Source: JAPOUP01 sp026708635 (GTDB taxonomy: Bacteria > Pseudomonadota > Alphaproteobacteria > Rhodobacterales > Rhodobacteraceae). From it: 64,000 nucleotides of DNA. The notes below the pieces were generated by a model that saw nothing but the letters and a program-made list of their open reading frames with translations, was not told the origin of the DNA and did not search any database. This document shows positions 42,753 through 51,400 of this stretch, one piece after another. Within the stretch, counting starts at the first letter, position 1. The number at the start of each line of letters is the position of its first letter. The stretch spans positions 3,410,001 through 3,474,000 of the forward strand of contig OZ241336.1 of NCBI GenBank assembly GCA_965200115.1, given 5' to 3'. The translations under genes and the position numbers were made by a program.

Positions 42753-43287
42753 GGATTTCTTTCGGGCCCTTTATGAGGCCGGATGCTCCAGGTTGCGGGA
42801 ACTGAACGCCCTGGACGCCGCCATCGGCGATGGCGACCATGGATCAACGCTTGTGCGGGGACTGAAACATGCTGTCACCGCGGCGACCGGAGCGCGCGCG
42901 AAGGCGTTCATGCGGGCGTCGGGCGGCGCTTCCGGCACGCTTTTCGGACTGGTCCTGCATGAGATCGAGCGGCACTTGGATAACGGCGACGATCTGGCTA
43001 CAGGACTGGAGCGCGCGTGCGCAAGGATCTGCGATCTGGGAGAGGTTGGGCCAGGTGACAAGAGCATGGTCGATTCACTCGCCCCCGCCGCCGGAGCGCT
43101 GGCTGAGGGAAAGTCGCTCGCCGAGGCCGTTTCGGCGGCTGAGGAGGGACGGGACGCGACCCGGGAAATGCGTGCCAGATGCGGCCGCGCGCAGTATGTC
43201 GAGGGCGGCGGCGTGGGACATCTTGATCCGGGCGCGATCTCTCTGGCCATGATACTCGAAACGCTCGCCCGGAGACCGGTCCCGTGA
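42742..43287 (+). CDS. dhaL: Dihydroxyacetone kinase subunit DhaL
   Basis: 181-residue nucleotide-binding subunit. The Mg-binding motif LDAAIGDGDHGSTLVRG is at about residues 24-40, and a DKSMVDSLAPAAGAL segment near 110 fits the family. With DhaK it forms a kinase for dihydroxyacetone or longer ketoses such as erythrulose. Here it precedes dhaK, the reverse of the common order, and no DhaM phosphotransferase gene is in the window, so it is undecided whether ATP or a PTS donor is used. Confidence 0.9.
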   Translation: MSAEDFFRALYEAGCSRLRELNALDAAIGDGDHGSTLVRGLKHAVTAATGARAKAFMRASGGASGTLFGLVLHEIERHLDNGDDLATGLERACARICDLGEVGPGDKSMVDSLAPAAGALAEGKSLAEAVSAAEEGRDATREMRARCGRAQYVEGGGVGHLDPGAISLAMILETLARRPVP

Positions 43288-44312
43288 AGAAACTGTTCAA
43301 TGACCCGGAGACAATGGTCGACGACATGATCGACGGATTCGTCAGTGCCTGCCCACATGTCCGCCGGGGTATACGCGATCCGCGAATCGTCGTGCGTCGG
43401 CGGAACCGGAAGAATCCCGATAAATCGGTGACGCTTCTGATCGGTAACGGCTCCGGTCACGAGCCGATCGCGATGGGATTCGTCGGTCAGGGCCTTCTCG
43501 ACGCCAACGTGGTCGGCGACGTGTTCGCCGCACCGTCAGCCGACCTGGTCCTTGAAGGCATTCGCGAAGTGAACGGTGCGGCGGGTACGATCCTGCTGAT
43601 CTCCCGGCACTCCGGCGATGTCATAAACGGCCGTGCCGCGGCGATGCTGGCGGAGGAGGAGGGCATAGAGGTGGTGCCGCTTCTGATGTATGATGACATC
43701 TCCGCGGCTCCGCCCGAGCGGCGCGCTGACCGGCGCGGCGCTCCGGGAACGATGTTTATCTACAAGATTCTTGGTGCGGCGGCGGAGGCCGGGTGGCCCC
43801 TGCGACGGCTGACGCAACTCGGCGAGGACGTGCGCGAGCGCACCGTGACGCTGGCCGCCGCGGTCTCGCCCGGAATCTCTCCCCTGACCGGGCGGCCGAT
43901 GTTCAGCCTGCCGGACGACGAAATCTACCTGGGGATGGGCGTGCACGGTGAGCCGGGTGTCGGGCGCGTCCGGATGGGGCCGGTCAGGATCCTGGTTGAA
44001 GAGATGATCCAGCGCCTGCTGGACGACCGCCCGATCGCCGCCGGCGGACGCACCGCCGTCATAATCAACGGGATGGGCGGGACGACGATGATGGAGTTGC
44101 TGACCGTATGGGCGGAAACCGTGAAGGCATTGAGTTCGCGTAGGGTGCGCGCGATCGCCCCGATGGTTGGCAGTTTCGTAACCACGCAGGAAACCGGCGG
44201 GTTCTCCATTTCGTTACTTGAGCCGGACGACGTGATGTTAAAGCTCTGGTGCGCACCGTCCGATACACCGGCCTTTCCAAGAATTGAACTTACGGAAGAA
44301 TGCGCCGCCTGA
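43284..44312 (+). CDS. dhaK: Dihydroxyacetone kinase subunit DhaK
   Basis: 342-residue ketose-binding subunit. Active-site motifs are intact: NGSGHEP (His59), SRHSGDVING (Asp112) and GMGVHGEPGV (His221, the residue that forms the hemiaminal with the carbonyl substrate). The SRHSGDVING segment differs from the usual NYTGD-x-x-NF of classical dihydroxyacetone kinases, which suggests a different or larger ketose. GTG start overlapping the dhaL stop by 4 bp. Confidence 0.9.
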   Translation: MKKLFNDPETMVDDMIDGFVSACPHVRRGIRDPRIVVRRRNRKNPDKSVTLLIGNGSGHEPIAMGFVGQGLLDANVVGDVFAAPSADLVLEGIREVNGAAGTILLISRHSGDVINGRAAAMLAEEEGIEVVPLLMYDDISAAPPERRADRRGAPGTMFIYKILGAAAEAGWPLRRLTQLGEDVRERTVTLAAAVSPGISPLTGRPMFSLPDDEIYLGMGVHGEPGVGRVRMGPVRILVEEMIQRLLDDRPIAAGGRTAVIINGMGGTTMMELLTVWAETVKALSSRRVRAIAPMVGSFVTTQETGGFSISLLEPDDVMLKLWCAPSDTPAFPRIELTEECAA

Positions 44313-44438
44313 CCCCCCCGCGTACACCCCGGCCGGTGATCGGCCGATCCGTGGCGCTGCGGTGGACATGGATATCGTATTTCGTCAACCTTTGGGCATC
44401 GGTCGGAAAAGCCGGCCCGATCTGACACTGGAGGAGTC

Positions 44439-45872
44439 ATGTCCCTTACCGTCGGAGTTATAAAGGCCTCCTTGCCGAGCTACTTTCCCGACCGACACGG
44501 CGTGTTCGATGTCTGCCTGGACGCCGTCAGGGAACTCGTGGCCGCGGTGGGCGGACGCGCTGTCGTCGCGCCGAATGTCCCGATGGATGGAGCCGACGCG
44601 CGCGGGGCCCTCGAGTACTGCCGGGCGCGGGGTGCCGGCTTCCTGCTTCTGATCCACGGTGGCTTCACCATGGGCGACGTAGCGCGGGAGATCGCGATGG
44701 GCGGGATGCCAATGGGCGTGTGGGCGACGCCCGAGCCGACGCATGAGAACGACATCCAGCTCAACAATTTTGTCTCGCTGAATATGAGCCTGTCGATCGC
44801 GCGCGGCGTTCGGGACATTTCCATGAACCCGGTCCAGTGGTATTTTGGCGCTGCGGAGGATCCCCGCCTGCGCGATCGCCTGTCACGCAGCCTGCGCGCG
44901 CTATCCGCCCGGGAAAGGCTGAAAGGCGCGAGAATCGCGGTCATCGGTGGCCTGGCCCCGACCTTCTACAACATGGACGTGTCCGGCGATGTATTGGCCC
45001 ACCGTCTTGGAGTCGAAACCGTGCATGTCGATATTCACCGAATGGTCGACGTGATGGAGGCCGCGAACGGCAGCCAGGTTGACGCCGAGGTCGCGGCAAT
45101 GACCGCGCGCGGCACGATACGGAACGTGTCCGAAGGCCAGATGGCGCTCACCGCGCGCGCCGCCATCGCGCTGCGGAAGGTCTTCGAGCGGGACGGTTAC
45201 GACGGACTCGCGGTGTCCGACTGGCCCGCCCTGCAGGAAAGACCGGGCATGCATCCCGGTGCCGCCTTCAGCTGGCTCGAGGAGAAAGACAACATGGCCA
45301 TCGCGTCGGAAGGCGATGTCCTGGGGACTGTCACGCAAATGGTGGTGCGGACGATCACCGGCAGGGTCGGCAGTCTGCTGGACATGACATCGCCACAGTT
45401 TCGCGACGACCGTATCCTGATGTGGCATGGCGGCGGGGGACCGCTCTACATGGCCGGAAACGGCCCGGTCGCCTGGATCAATCATCCGATGATCGGGCGC
45501 GGCACGCGGGAAGGGCCGAAATTCGGCGCGATCGCGGACTTCGAGTTCGCCGACGGACCGCATTCCGTGCTGCGGGTCGCCCGCAGCGGAACCGCCGCCT
45601 TCGCCGTCGAAGGCCAGGTCAGGGCGATGGGTGAGTCAGGTTTTGCCGGTTGTCGGGGCTGGGTTACCGGATTTTCCGACCGCGGTCACGCCCGCAGCGC
45701 GGAGGATGTGGTGACCAGTGTCATGGAGCACGGGCTGGAACATCACTTCGTCCTGGTCCCGGGTCTCTGGGCCAACGACTTTCTCGAATTCGCGGCGTGG
45801 ACGGGCATGGAGCTCCTGCCCGTCGTTTCCTCGTCCGACGGGCTGTCTCCGCTCTCCGCCCGAGTACGTTGA
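44439..45872 (+). CDS. L-fucose/L-arabinose isomerase-like protein
   Basis: 477-residue protein of the FucI/AraA fold family. The N-terminal domain carries LLLIHGGFTMGDVAREIA (about 69-86) and the C-terminal domain has FADGPHSVLRVARSGTAAF and EHHFVLVPG, with acid/His residues placed as for a Mn-dependent aldose-ketose isomerase. RBS GGAGGAG. It lies 126 bp after dhaK and 43 bp before the ABC genes, so isomerisation of an aldose (for example D-arabinose or L-fucose type) ahead of DhaLK phosphorylation is a reasonable guess; substrate unproven. Confidence 0.82.
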   Translation: MSLTVGVIKASLPSYFPDRHGVFDVCLDAVRELVAAVGGRAVVAPNVPMDGADARGALEYCRARGAGFLLLIHGGFTMGDVAREIAMGGMPMGVWATPEPTHENDIQLNNFVSLNMSLSIARGVRDISMNPVQWYFGAAEDPRLRDRLSRSLRALSARERLKGARIAVIGGLAPTFYNMDVSGDVLAHRLGVETVHVDIHRMVDVMEAANGSQVDAEVAAMTARGTIRNVSEGQMALTARAAIALRKVFERDGYDGLAVSDWPALQERPGMHPGAAFSWLEEKDNMAIASEGDVLGTVTQMVVRTITGRVGSLLDMTSPQFRDDRILMWHGGGGPLYMAGNGPVAWINHPMIGRGTREGPKFGAIADFEFADGPHSVLRVARSGTAAFAVEGQVRAMGESGFAGCRGWVTGFSDRGHARSAEDVVTSVMEHGLEHHFVLVPGLWANDFLEFAAWTGMELLPVVSSSDGLSPLSARVR

Positions 45873-45915
45873 CTTGAACCCCTGTCGATGTAGATCCATC
45901 GATATGGACTGACAT

Positions 45916-46989
45916 ATGGAAACTCCCCGGGAGACATGCGTGACTCAGGTCCAGCTCAACTCGGTCAGGAAGCAATTTGGCGATTTCGTCGCCATCGAGA
46001 ACCTTGACCTGTACATCTCCTCGGGGGAGCTCGTTGCCTTACTGGGACCTTCGGGGTGCGGAAAGACGACCACGCTCAGGATGATCTCGGGACTGGAGCG
46101 TCCCAGTGACGGCGCCATCCTGTTTGACGGCAGGGACGTGTCCGAGCAATCCGTTCAGGACCGCAACGTGGGCATGGTGTTCCAGCGATACGCGCTGTTT
46201 CCGCACATGACCGTGGAAAAGAACGTCGCCTTCGGGCCCAGCGTCAGGGGCGAGTCCAGGACGGAAATCGCCAGAAGGCTGGATGAGATTCTCGAGGTGG
46301 TGCAGCTGACGCCGTTCCGCGACCGGTTTCCGGCGCAGCTTTCCGGGGGGCAAATGCAACGGGTCGCCGTCGCGCGCACGCTGATCACAAAGCCCTCCGT
46401 CCTGATGATGGACGAGCCGCTCGCGAACCTGGACACCAAGCTCAGGCTTGAAATGCGGCGCTTCATACGCGACCTGCAGAAACGTTTCGGGATCACGACC
46501 ATTTTCGTCACCCACGACCAGATCGAGGCGATGGAGCTGGCCGACCGGGTGGCGGTCATATTCGACGGTCGCCTCGCGCAGTTCGACACCCCCGAGCGCC
46601 TGTATCGCTGCCCACGCTCCCTTGACGTCGCGGATTTCATGGGCGCGACGAACATCTACCCCGGCAAGCTCCTTTCCCGGAGCAGGGTCGAAACCGCTCT
46701 GGGCGAAATCGACTGCCCGCACCAGAACGACCGGTCCGTGGGTGACTCCGTACATGTCCTGCTCCGCGCGGAGGCTCTGGACATGAACACCGGACCATCC
46801 GCATCGGAACCTCCGGGATTGCGCGGGCGTATCAAGACACGCGATTTTTTCGGTGCCAGCGTCATGTATAGGGTAGTATGCAATGATCGGGAAATCGACG
46901 TGACGGAGAATGCCCGTCGGATGCTCGAAGTTGGCGATGACGTTTGGCTCCAGATCGCGCCGGAGCATGTATGGCTGCTCAGTAGATGA
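45916..46989 (+). CDS. ABC transporter ATPase (PotA/YnjD type)
   Basis: 357-residue ATPase. Walker A GPSGCGKTTTLRMISG (about 43), Q-loop VGMVFQRYALFPHM, signature LSGGQMQRVAVARTL, Walker B LMMDEPLANLDTK and switch His FVTHDQIEAM are all present. A C-terminal TOBE-like domain spans about 240-357. An in-frame GTG at 45940 preceded by GGGAGA may be the true start. Energises the importer whose binding protein and two permeases follow. Confidence 0.92.
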   Translation: METPRETCVTQVQLNSVRKQFGDFVAIENLDLYISSGELVALLGPSGCGKTTTLRMISGLERPSDGAILFDGRDVSEQSVQDRNVGMVFQRYALFPHMTVEKNVAFGPSVRGESRTEIARRLDEILEVVQLTPFRDRFPAQLSGGQMQRVAVARTLITKPSVLMMDEPLANLDTKLRLEMRRFIRDLQKRFGITTIFVTHDQIEAMELADRVAVIFDGRLAQFDTPERLYRCPRSLDVADFMGATNIYPGKLLSRSRVETALGEIDCPHQNDRSVGDSVHVLLRAEALDMNTGPSASEPPGLRGRIKTRDFFGASVMYRVVCNDREIDVTENARRMLEVGDDVWLQIAPEHVWLLSR

Positions 46990-47030
46990 AGCCAGAAAAC
47001 GGAAAACCTGAAAACCCGAGGAGGAAAGTG

Positions 47031-48377
47031 ATGAAACCCAAGGTCTCCATATCCACTCTTTTGGCGATTTTCGCCGCCACGTCCGTTTGGGCGGATGACG
47101 CGGGCGACGCGGCGTTCCGCGACGCTTTCCTGTCCGGCGGAGCCGACTGGCCGGCCGTCGAGGCGCGCGCCGCCGAGGAGGGAGAGGTCAACATCTTTTA
47201 CTGGGGCGGCAACGATCTCCTGAATATCTGGATGGACCGGGTCGTCGCGCCGGCCATGGCGGAAAGGGGCGTGACGCTGAATCCGGTACGGATCACCGGC
47301 ACCAAGGACGCCGTCGACCTGGTGCTTGCCGAAAAAAATTCAGGCAAGGGAATCGGTCAGGGCAGCGTCGACATGATCTGGATCAACGGCGAGAACTTCG
47401 CCACGCTGAAACGTCAGGACGCGCTGTTCGGAAGTTTTGCCCAGAGTCTTCCGAACTCGGTGAATCTGGAATGGGACGAGAGCGACCCCAGAGCGCTGCT
47501 TAACGTCCGTGACTTCGGTGTTCCCAACGACTCGGCGGAGGTTCCATGGTCAGGCGAGCAATATGTCTGTGCCGTCAATTCGGCGCGCGTGGCGGACGGG
47601 GACGTACCGTCGACATTCGCCGAGCTGAAGGCCTATCTGGCCGAAAATCCGGGCAAGTTCACCTATGTTAAACCGCCACATTACCTGGGAAACACGTTCG
47701 TCCAGGCGGCGGTCTACGCGCACAACCCGGACGGTACGGGCGCCGCGCCGTTCCAGCAGTCCATCGACGACATCGCGCCGGAGGAACTGGCGCGCCTCAT
47801 CGCCCCGGGCTTCGAGTATCTCCAGAGCATCGAACCCAACCTGCTCGATGCCGGCGGTTCGCCCCGGTATCCGGAAGACAACAAGGCGCTTGACGGACTT
47901 TTCCTTAACGGTGAGATCGATTTCAGCTGCAAGTTCGGCCTGTATGCCGTCGCCAAGGGTCTGGAAACCGGAACCTATCCGGAAGCCGCAAGGCAATTCA
48001 TCTTCCCGGAAAACACAATGATCAAGAACAAGAACTATCTGGTGATTCCGGGCAATGCGCCGAACGCCGCGGCCGCGCTCGTGCTGGCGAACTGGATGAC
48101 GTCGGTTGACAGCCAGGTATCCAAGCTCGAAAGCGTCGGAATGCCGTCAGGCATAGATGGCTGGAAGCTTGGCGCTGACGATGCGGAACGTCTCGCCGCC
48201 GCCTCTCCGGGCCTGGTCGGCGTTACGCAGGCGGAACTGGACGCCAACGCCGCTCCGGACACCAACGCGACGCTGGTCGACGTGATCGAGGCGACCTGGC
48301 TTGAGGTGATCGAGCGCGACACGGCGGCGTCGATCGAGGAGGTCGTGACCGCGGCCTACGCGAATCTCGGGAAGTAG
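47031..48377 (+). CDS. ABC transporter solute-binding protein, YnjB-like
   Basis: 448-residue periplasmic binding protein. Signal peptide MKPKVSISTLLAIFAATSVW, cleavage near WADD. It has the YnjB-type sequences VNIFYWGGNDLLNIWMD (about 48), MIWINGENFATLKRQDAL (about 110) and PWSGEQYVCAVNS. RBS GAGGAGGAAAGTG supports the ATG at 47031 rather than the start inside the ATPase gene. Ligands of YnjB-type systems are poorly defined; here a nucleoside or sugar is suggested by the neighbouring hydrolase and isomerase genes. Confidence 0.9.
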   Translation: MKPKVSISTLLAIFAATSVWADDAGDAAFRDAFLSGGADWPAVEARAAEEGEVNIFYWGGNDLLNIWMDRVVAPAMAERGVTLNPVRITGTKDAVDLVLAEKNSGKGIGQGSVDMIWINGENFATLKRQDALFGSFAQSLPNSVNLEWDESDPRALLNVRDFGVPNDSAEVPWSGEQYVCAVNSARVADGDVPSTFAELKAYLAENPGKFTYVKPPHYLGNTFVQAAVYAHNPDGTGAAPFQQSIDDIAPEELARLIAPGFEYLQSIEPNLLDAGGSPRYPEDNKALDGLFLNGEIDFSCKFGLYAVAKGLETGTYPEAARQFIFPENTMIKNKNYLVIPGNAPNAAAALVLANWMTSVDSQVSKLESVGMPSGIDGWKLGADDAERLAAASPGLVGVTQAELDANAAPDTNATLVDVIEATWLEVIERDTAASIEEVVTAAYANLGK

Positions 48378-48384
48378 TCCCTCC

Positions 48385-48421
48385 TTCGGCGCCGACCGCC
48401 GCGTCGGCGGTCGGCGCCGAA
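48385..48421 (+). terminator. Intercistronic hairpin after the YnjB-like gene
   Basis: Perfect 16-bp stem (48385-48400 and 48406-48421) with a 5-nt loop, 7 nt past the stop codon. There is no T-run. It would strongly shield the 3' end of the binding-protein message and may reduce read-through into the permease genes. It abuts the alternative GTG start at 48429, which argues for the later ATG of the permease. Confidence 0.65.
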
Positions 48422-48470
48422 CCCGCCCGTGACAGGTCGAAGCGTGCCCGCCAGATCCGAGCGAGCCGTA

Positions 48471-49358
48471 ATGACGGCGCGTGAGCGCCGCGTCCGAATC
48501 CTGCAGCTGCTTCAGTTGATGCCGATTCTGTCGGTGCTGGTGGTTCTGTTCGGAGGGGCGCTTGTGATGGCGCTGCTGCAGTCTCTTGGCTTCGCGCCCT
48601 GGTTCGGGATCAACACCTTTCCGGACCTGTCTTACTTCGGGTCGCTATGGGGATCGCGGACATTCTGGGTATCCCTTTGGCTGACGCTTTATTACGCCAC
48701 GGTCTCGACCCTTCTGGCGCTGGTGTTCGGCACGACGCTCGCGCTCGCGCTCATAAAGGTTTTCCCGGGCAAACGGCTATACAAGTACCTCTACAAGCTG
48801 CCGTTGATGATTCCCTACACGGTTGGTATCGCGCTGGCCGTCATCATGCTCGGCAATGGCGGAATGCTTTCGCGGGTCGCCGCGTTCGCCGGGATGATCG
48901 ATGATCCGGGGCAGTTCCCGCAACTCCTCAAGACTCACTACGGTTGGGGAATTATCGCGGTTTACGTCTGGAAACAGACACCGTTCATCACGCTTGCCGT
49001 ATATGCGGTTTTGCTGGGTATCGGACGGGAAACCGAGGAGGCCGCCGCCATACTTGGCGCCCGGCGCGGCGCGATCTTTTTCAGGGTGACCTTACCGCAG
49101 ATTCTGCCGGGAATAGTGTCATCGACGCTGATCTGCTTCGCCTTCAACATCGGCGCTTTCGAGGCTCCGTTCATTCTCGGCGGCGGTTTCCCGGATACGC
49201 TTCCGGTGGTCGCCTGGCGTTACTTCAACGACGCGGACTACACTCTACAGCTACAGGGCATGGCGACCGTCGTATCCATCGGGATCGTCGCCGGGATGAT
49301 CCTCTTCGCCTACCTGTGGGTGTACCGGCGGTACGAGCGACGCATGGGGCGCCACTGA
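48471..49358 (+). CDS. ABC transporter permease (first)
   Basis: 295-residue inner-membrane permease with six main hydrophobic segments. The EAA loop reads EEAAAILGARRGAIFFRVTLP (about 200), the site contacting the ATPase. The frame opens at a GTG at 48429, but that start sits against the strong hairpin; the ATG at 48471 still leaves the full first helix. Works with the next permease gene 1 bp downstream. Confidence 0.9.
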   Translation: MTARERRVRILQLLQLMPILSVLVVLFGGALVMALLQSLGFAPWFGINTFPDLSYFGSLWGSRTFWVSLWLTLYYATVSTLLALVFGTTLALALIKVFPGKRLYKYLYKLPLMIPYTVGIALAVIMLGNGGMLSRVAAFAGMIDDPGQFPQLLKTHYGWGIIAVYVWKQTPFITLAVYAVLLGIGRETEEAAAILGARRGAIFFRVTLPQILPGIVSSTLICFAFNIGAFEAPFILGGGFPDTLPVVAWRYFNDADYTLQLQGMATVVSIGIVAGMILFAYLWVYRRYERRMGRH

Positions 49359-49359
49359 C

Positions 49360-50229
49360 ATGCAGAGAGGCAACCAAAGGGGTAACGAGGCCCTGAGCGC
49401 GCGCCTGTCGCCTTTCCAGAAGATCTATCTTTTGCTTGTCGCCGGTTTCATAGTCGGCCCGTTCCTTCCGGTGATTGTCCAGAGTCTCGCCTTCCGTTGG
49501 GCGTGGCCCGAACTGCTGCCCGGAACCTGGTGGCTCGAGCAGCGCGAAACGTCGATGATCCCGTTGGCCTGGGATTACGTGCTGTCGCCCTACAGCCGGG
49601 TTTGGGAAGCGACGGTCAACACCGTCTTCATCGGCTCGGTCGTCACCGTAATCTGTCTGGCCATCTGCCTCCCGGTCGCGCGCCTGCTGGCGCGCGACAG
49701 CTTCGCCGGGAAGAGCGCCTTCGAATTTTTCCTGTCGCTGCCCTTGATCGTGCCGGAAGCGGCCATCGGTATCGCGCTCCTGATGATTTTTATCCGGCTG
49801 GGTCTCGCGGGCGGTTACGTCGGGATCATCGTCGCCCACCTGATTCCGACAATTCCCTATATGGTCAGGATGCTCGCGGCGGTCTATCAGGGACTTGGGC
49901 GTGAGTTTGAGGAACAGGCGATGATCCTGGGCGCGAGGCCATCGCAGATTCTCTGGCGCGTGACGCTGCCGATGCTTCTGCCCGGCGTCGTCGCGGGGGC
50001 GCTGTTCACCTTTCTCGTCTCCACGAATATCTTTCTGCTGACCTTCTTTCTCGGTCAGGGTCAGGTCATCACCCTGCCGACGCTTCTGTTTTCCAAGATT
50101 TCGGGCGGCAACCTCGATACGACGGCGGCCGCGATCACGTTGATCGTCACCCTTCCCGGCATCATACTGCTGATCATATCCGAGCGGTTCATCAAGGAGG
50201 AAGCGTTCGGAAAGGGTTTCGGGAGCTGA
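49360..50229 (+). CDS. ABC transporter permease (second)
   Basis: 289-residue inner-membrane permease. The EAA loop reads FEEQAMILGARPSQILWRVTLP (about 184-205) and the N-terminal helix is KIYLLLVAGFIVGPFLPVIV. Pairs with the preceding permease to complete the importer. The nucleoside hydrolase-like gene follows 10 bp after its stop. Confidence 0.9.
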   Translation: MQRGNQRGNEALSARLSPFQKIYLLLVAGFIVGPFLPVIVQSLAFRWAWPELLPGTWWLEQRETSMIPLAWDYVLSPYSRVWEATVNTVFIGSVVTVICLAICLPVARLLARDSFAGKSAFEFFLSLPLIVPEAAIGIALLMIFIRLGLAGGYVGIIVAHLIPTIPYMVRMLAAVYQGLGREFEEQAMILGARPSQILWRVTLPMLLPGVVAGALFTFLVSTNIFLLTFFLGQGQVITLPTLLFSKISGGNLDTTAAAITLIVTLPGIILLIISERFIKEEAFGKGFGS

Positions 50230-50239
50230 GGAGCGAAGA

Positions 50240-51370
50240 ATGTCAACACCCGCATCGGTCATGGATCGGTTTCCGAAACTCGATCCCGACTTCGTTCGCG
50301 CGCGTCTGGGCCGTCCGGAGACGAACCCACGGGTCATAATCGATACCGACGCCGCGAACGAGATCGACGATCAGTTCGCCATCGCCTGGTCACTGCTGTC
50401 GGACGGTCGGATGGGTCTTGAGGGCGTGACGGCCGAGCCGTTCTCGTTCGCCCATCACCGCGACGGGTTGATCAGGTCGGTACGTATACTTCAGCGCGGC
50501 GGTCCGGCGAATGCGGAGGAGGAGGAGCGTTTCATGGGCGGTCTCGGCGGATGGGCCGCGAGACTGGTGAAGCGGGGAATCCCCGCCGAGGATATCGACT
50601 TCGTCGGCACCGGGGAGGGAGAGCGGCTGTCCTACGAGGAAATTCTGCGTGTATTCGATCGCTGCGGTGTCGACCCGTCCGGCAGGGTGTTCCGCGGCTC
50701 ACCGCGCTACCTGGCTTCGGCCGACGATCCGATAGACAGCCCGGCCGCGCGGTTCATCGTCGAGCGGGCCGTGGCGGACGATCGACCGCTCTACGTCCTG
50801 GCCATGGGCGCGGTGACAAACATCGCCTCGGCGCTGTTGATCGAGCCGAAAATCATCGAGAGGATCGTCGTGGTCTGGACCTCGGCGTTTCCGTCCTATT
50901 CACCGTTCTGCAACCGACCCTCGCTCAACCTCGTGCAGGATCCGCCCGCCTCGCGGCTTTTGTTCGACTGCGGGGTGCCGCTTGTCTACCTGCCCGGCTA
51001 TCACGTCGGCGCGCAGCTGAAGATCTCGCTTCCCGAGATGGAGCGGTTCGTGAGGGGTAGGGGCGACATAGGCGACTACCTGCATCACCTCTACACCAAT
51101 AACCCGTTGCACGGGATGTTCGCGATCACCGAAACCGAGACCAAGACCTGGGTGATATGGGACATCATCACCGTCGCGTGGCTTCTGGACGCGGGTTACG
51201 TCTCTACGTTCCTGACGACCTCTCCGGTGCTTGACGATAGTTTGCACTGGCGGCATCCGAGTGGGAGACACCCGATCCTGGAAGCGTTCGACCTTGACCG
51301 GGACGCGATCTTCGAGGACTTCTACCGAACGCTCGGGCGAGCGCCGTGGGATCCCCGCAGGCACTCATGA
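50240..51370 (+). CDS. Inosine-uridine preferring nucleoside hydrolase-like protein
   Basis: 376-residue protein with the nucleoside hydrolase calcium motif IIDTDAANEIDDQFAIAWSL (about residues 34-53) and YVLAMGAVTNIASALLIEP near 180, both typical. These enzymes cleave ribonucleosides to ribose and base. It is somewhat longer than the classic ~310-residue forms, with an extension near residues 80-130. RBS GAGGAGCGAAG. Its place as last gene of the importer operon suggests the transporter brings in an N-glycoside whose sugar enters the isomerase/DhaLK route. Confidence 0.87.
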   Translation: MSTPASVMDRFPKLDPDFVRARLGRPETNPRVIIDTDAANEIDDQFAIAWSLLSDGRMGLEGVTAEPFSFAHHRDGLIRSVRILQRGGPANAEEEERFMGGLGGWAARLVKRGIPAEDIDFVGTGEGERLSYEEILRVFDRCGVDPSGRVFRGSPRYLASADDPIDSPAARFIVERAVADDRPLYVLAMGAVTNIASALLIEPKIIERIVVVWTSAFPSYSPFCNRPSLNLVQDPPASRLLFDCGVPLVYLPGYHVGAQLKISLPEMERFVRGRGDIGDYLHHLYTNNPLHGMFAITETETKTWVIWDIITVAWLLDAGYVSTFLTTSPVLDDSLHWRHPSGRHPILEAFDLDRDAIFEDFYRTLGRAPWDPRRHS

Positions 51371-51400
51371 CGGCCCGGGCCAACGTTCGCCGCTACCCGC

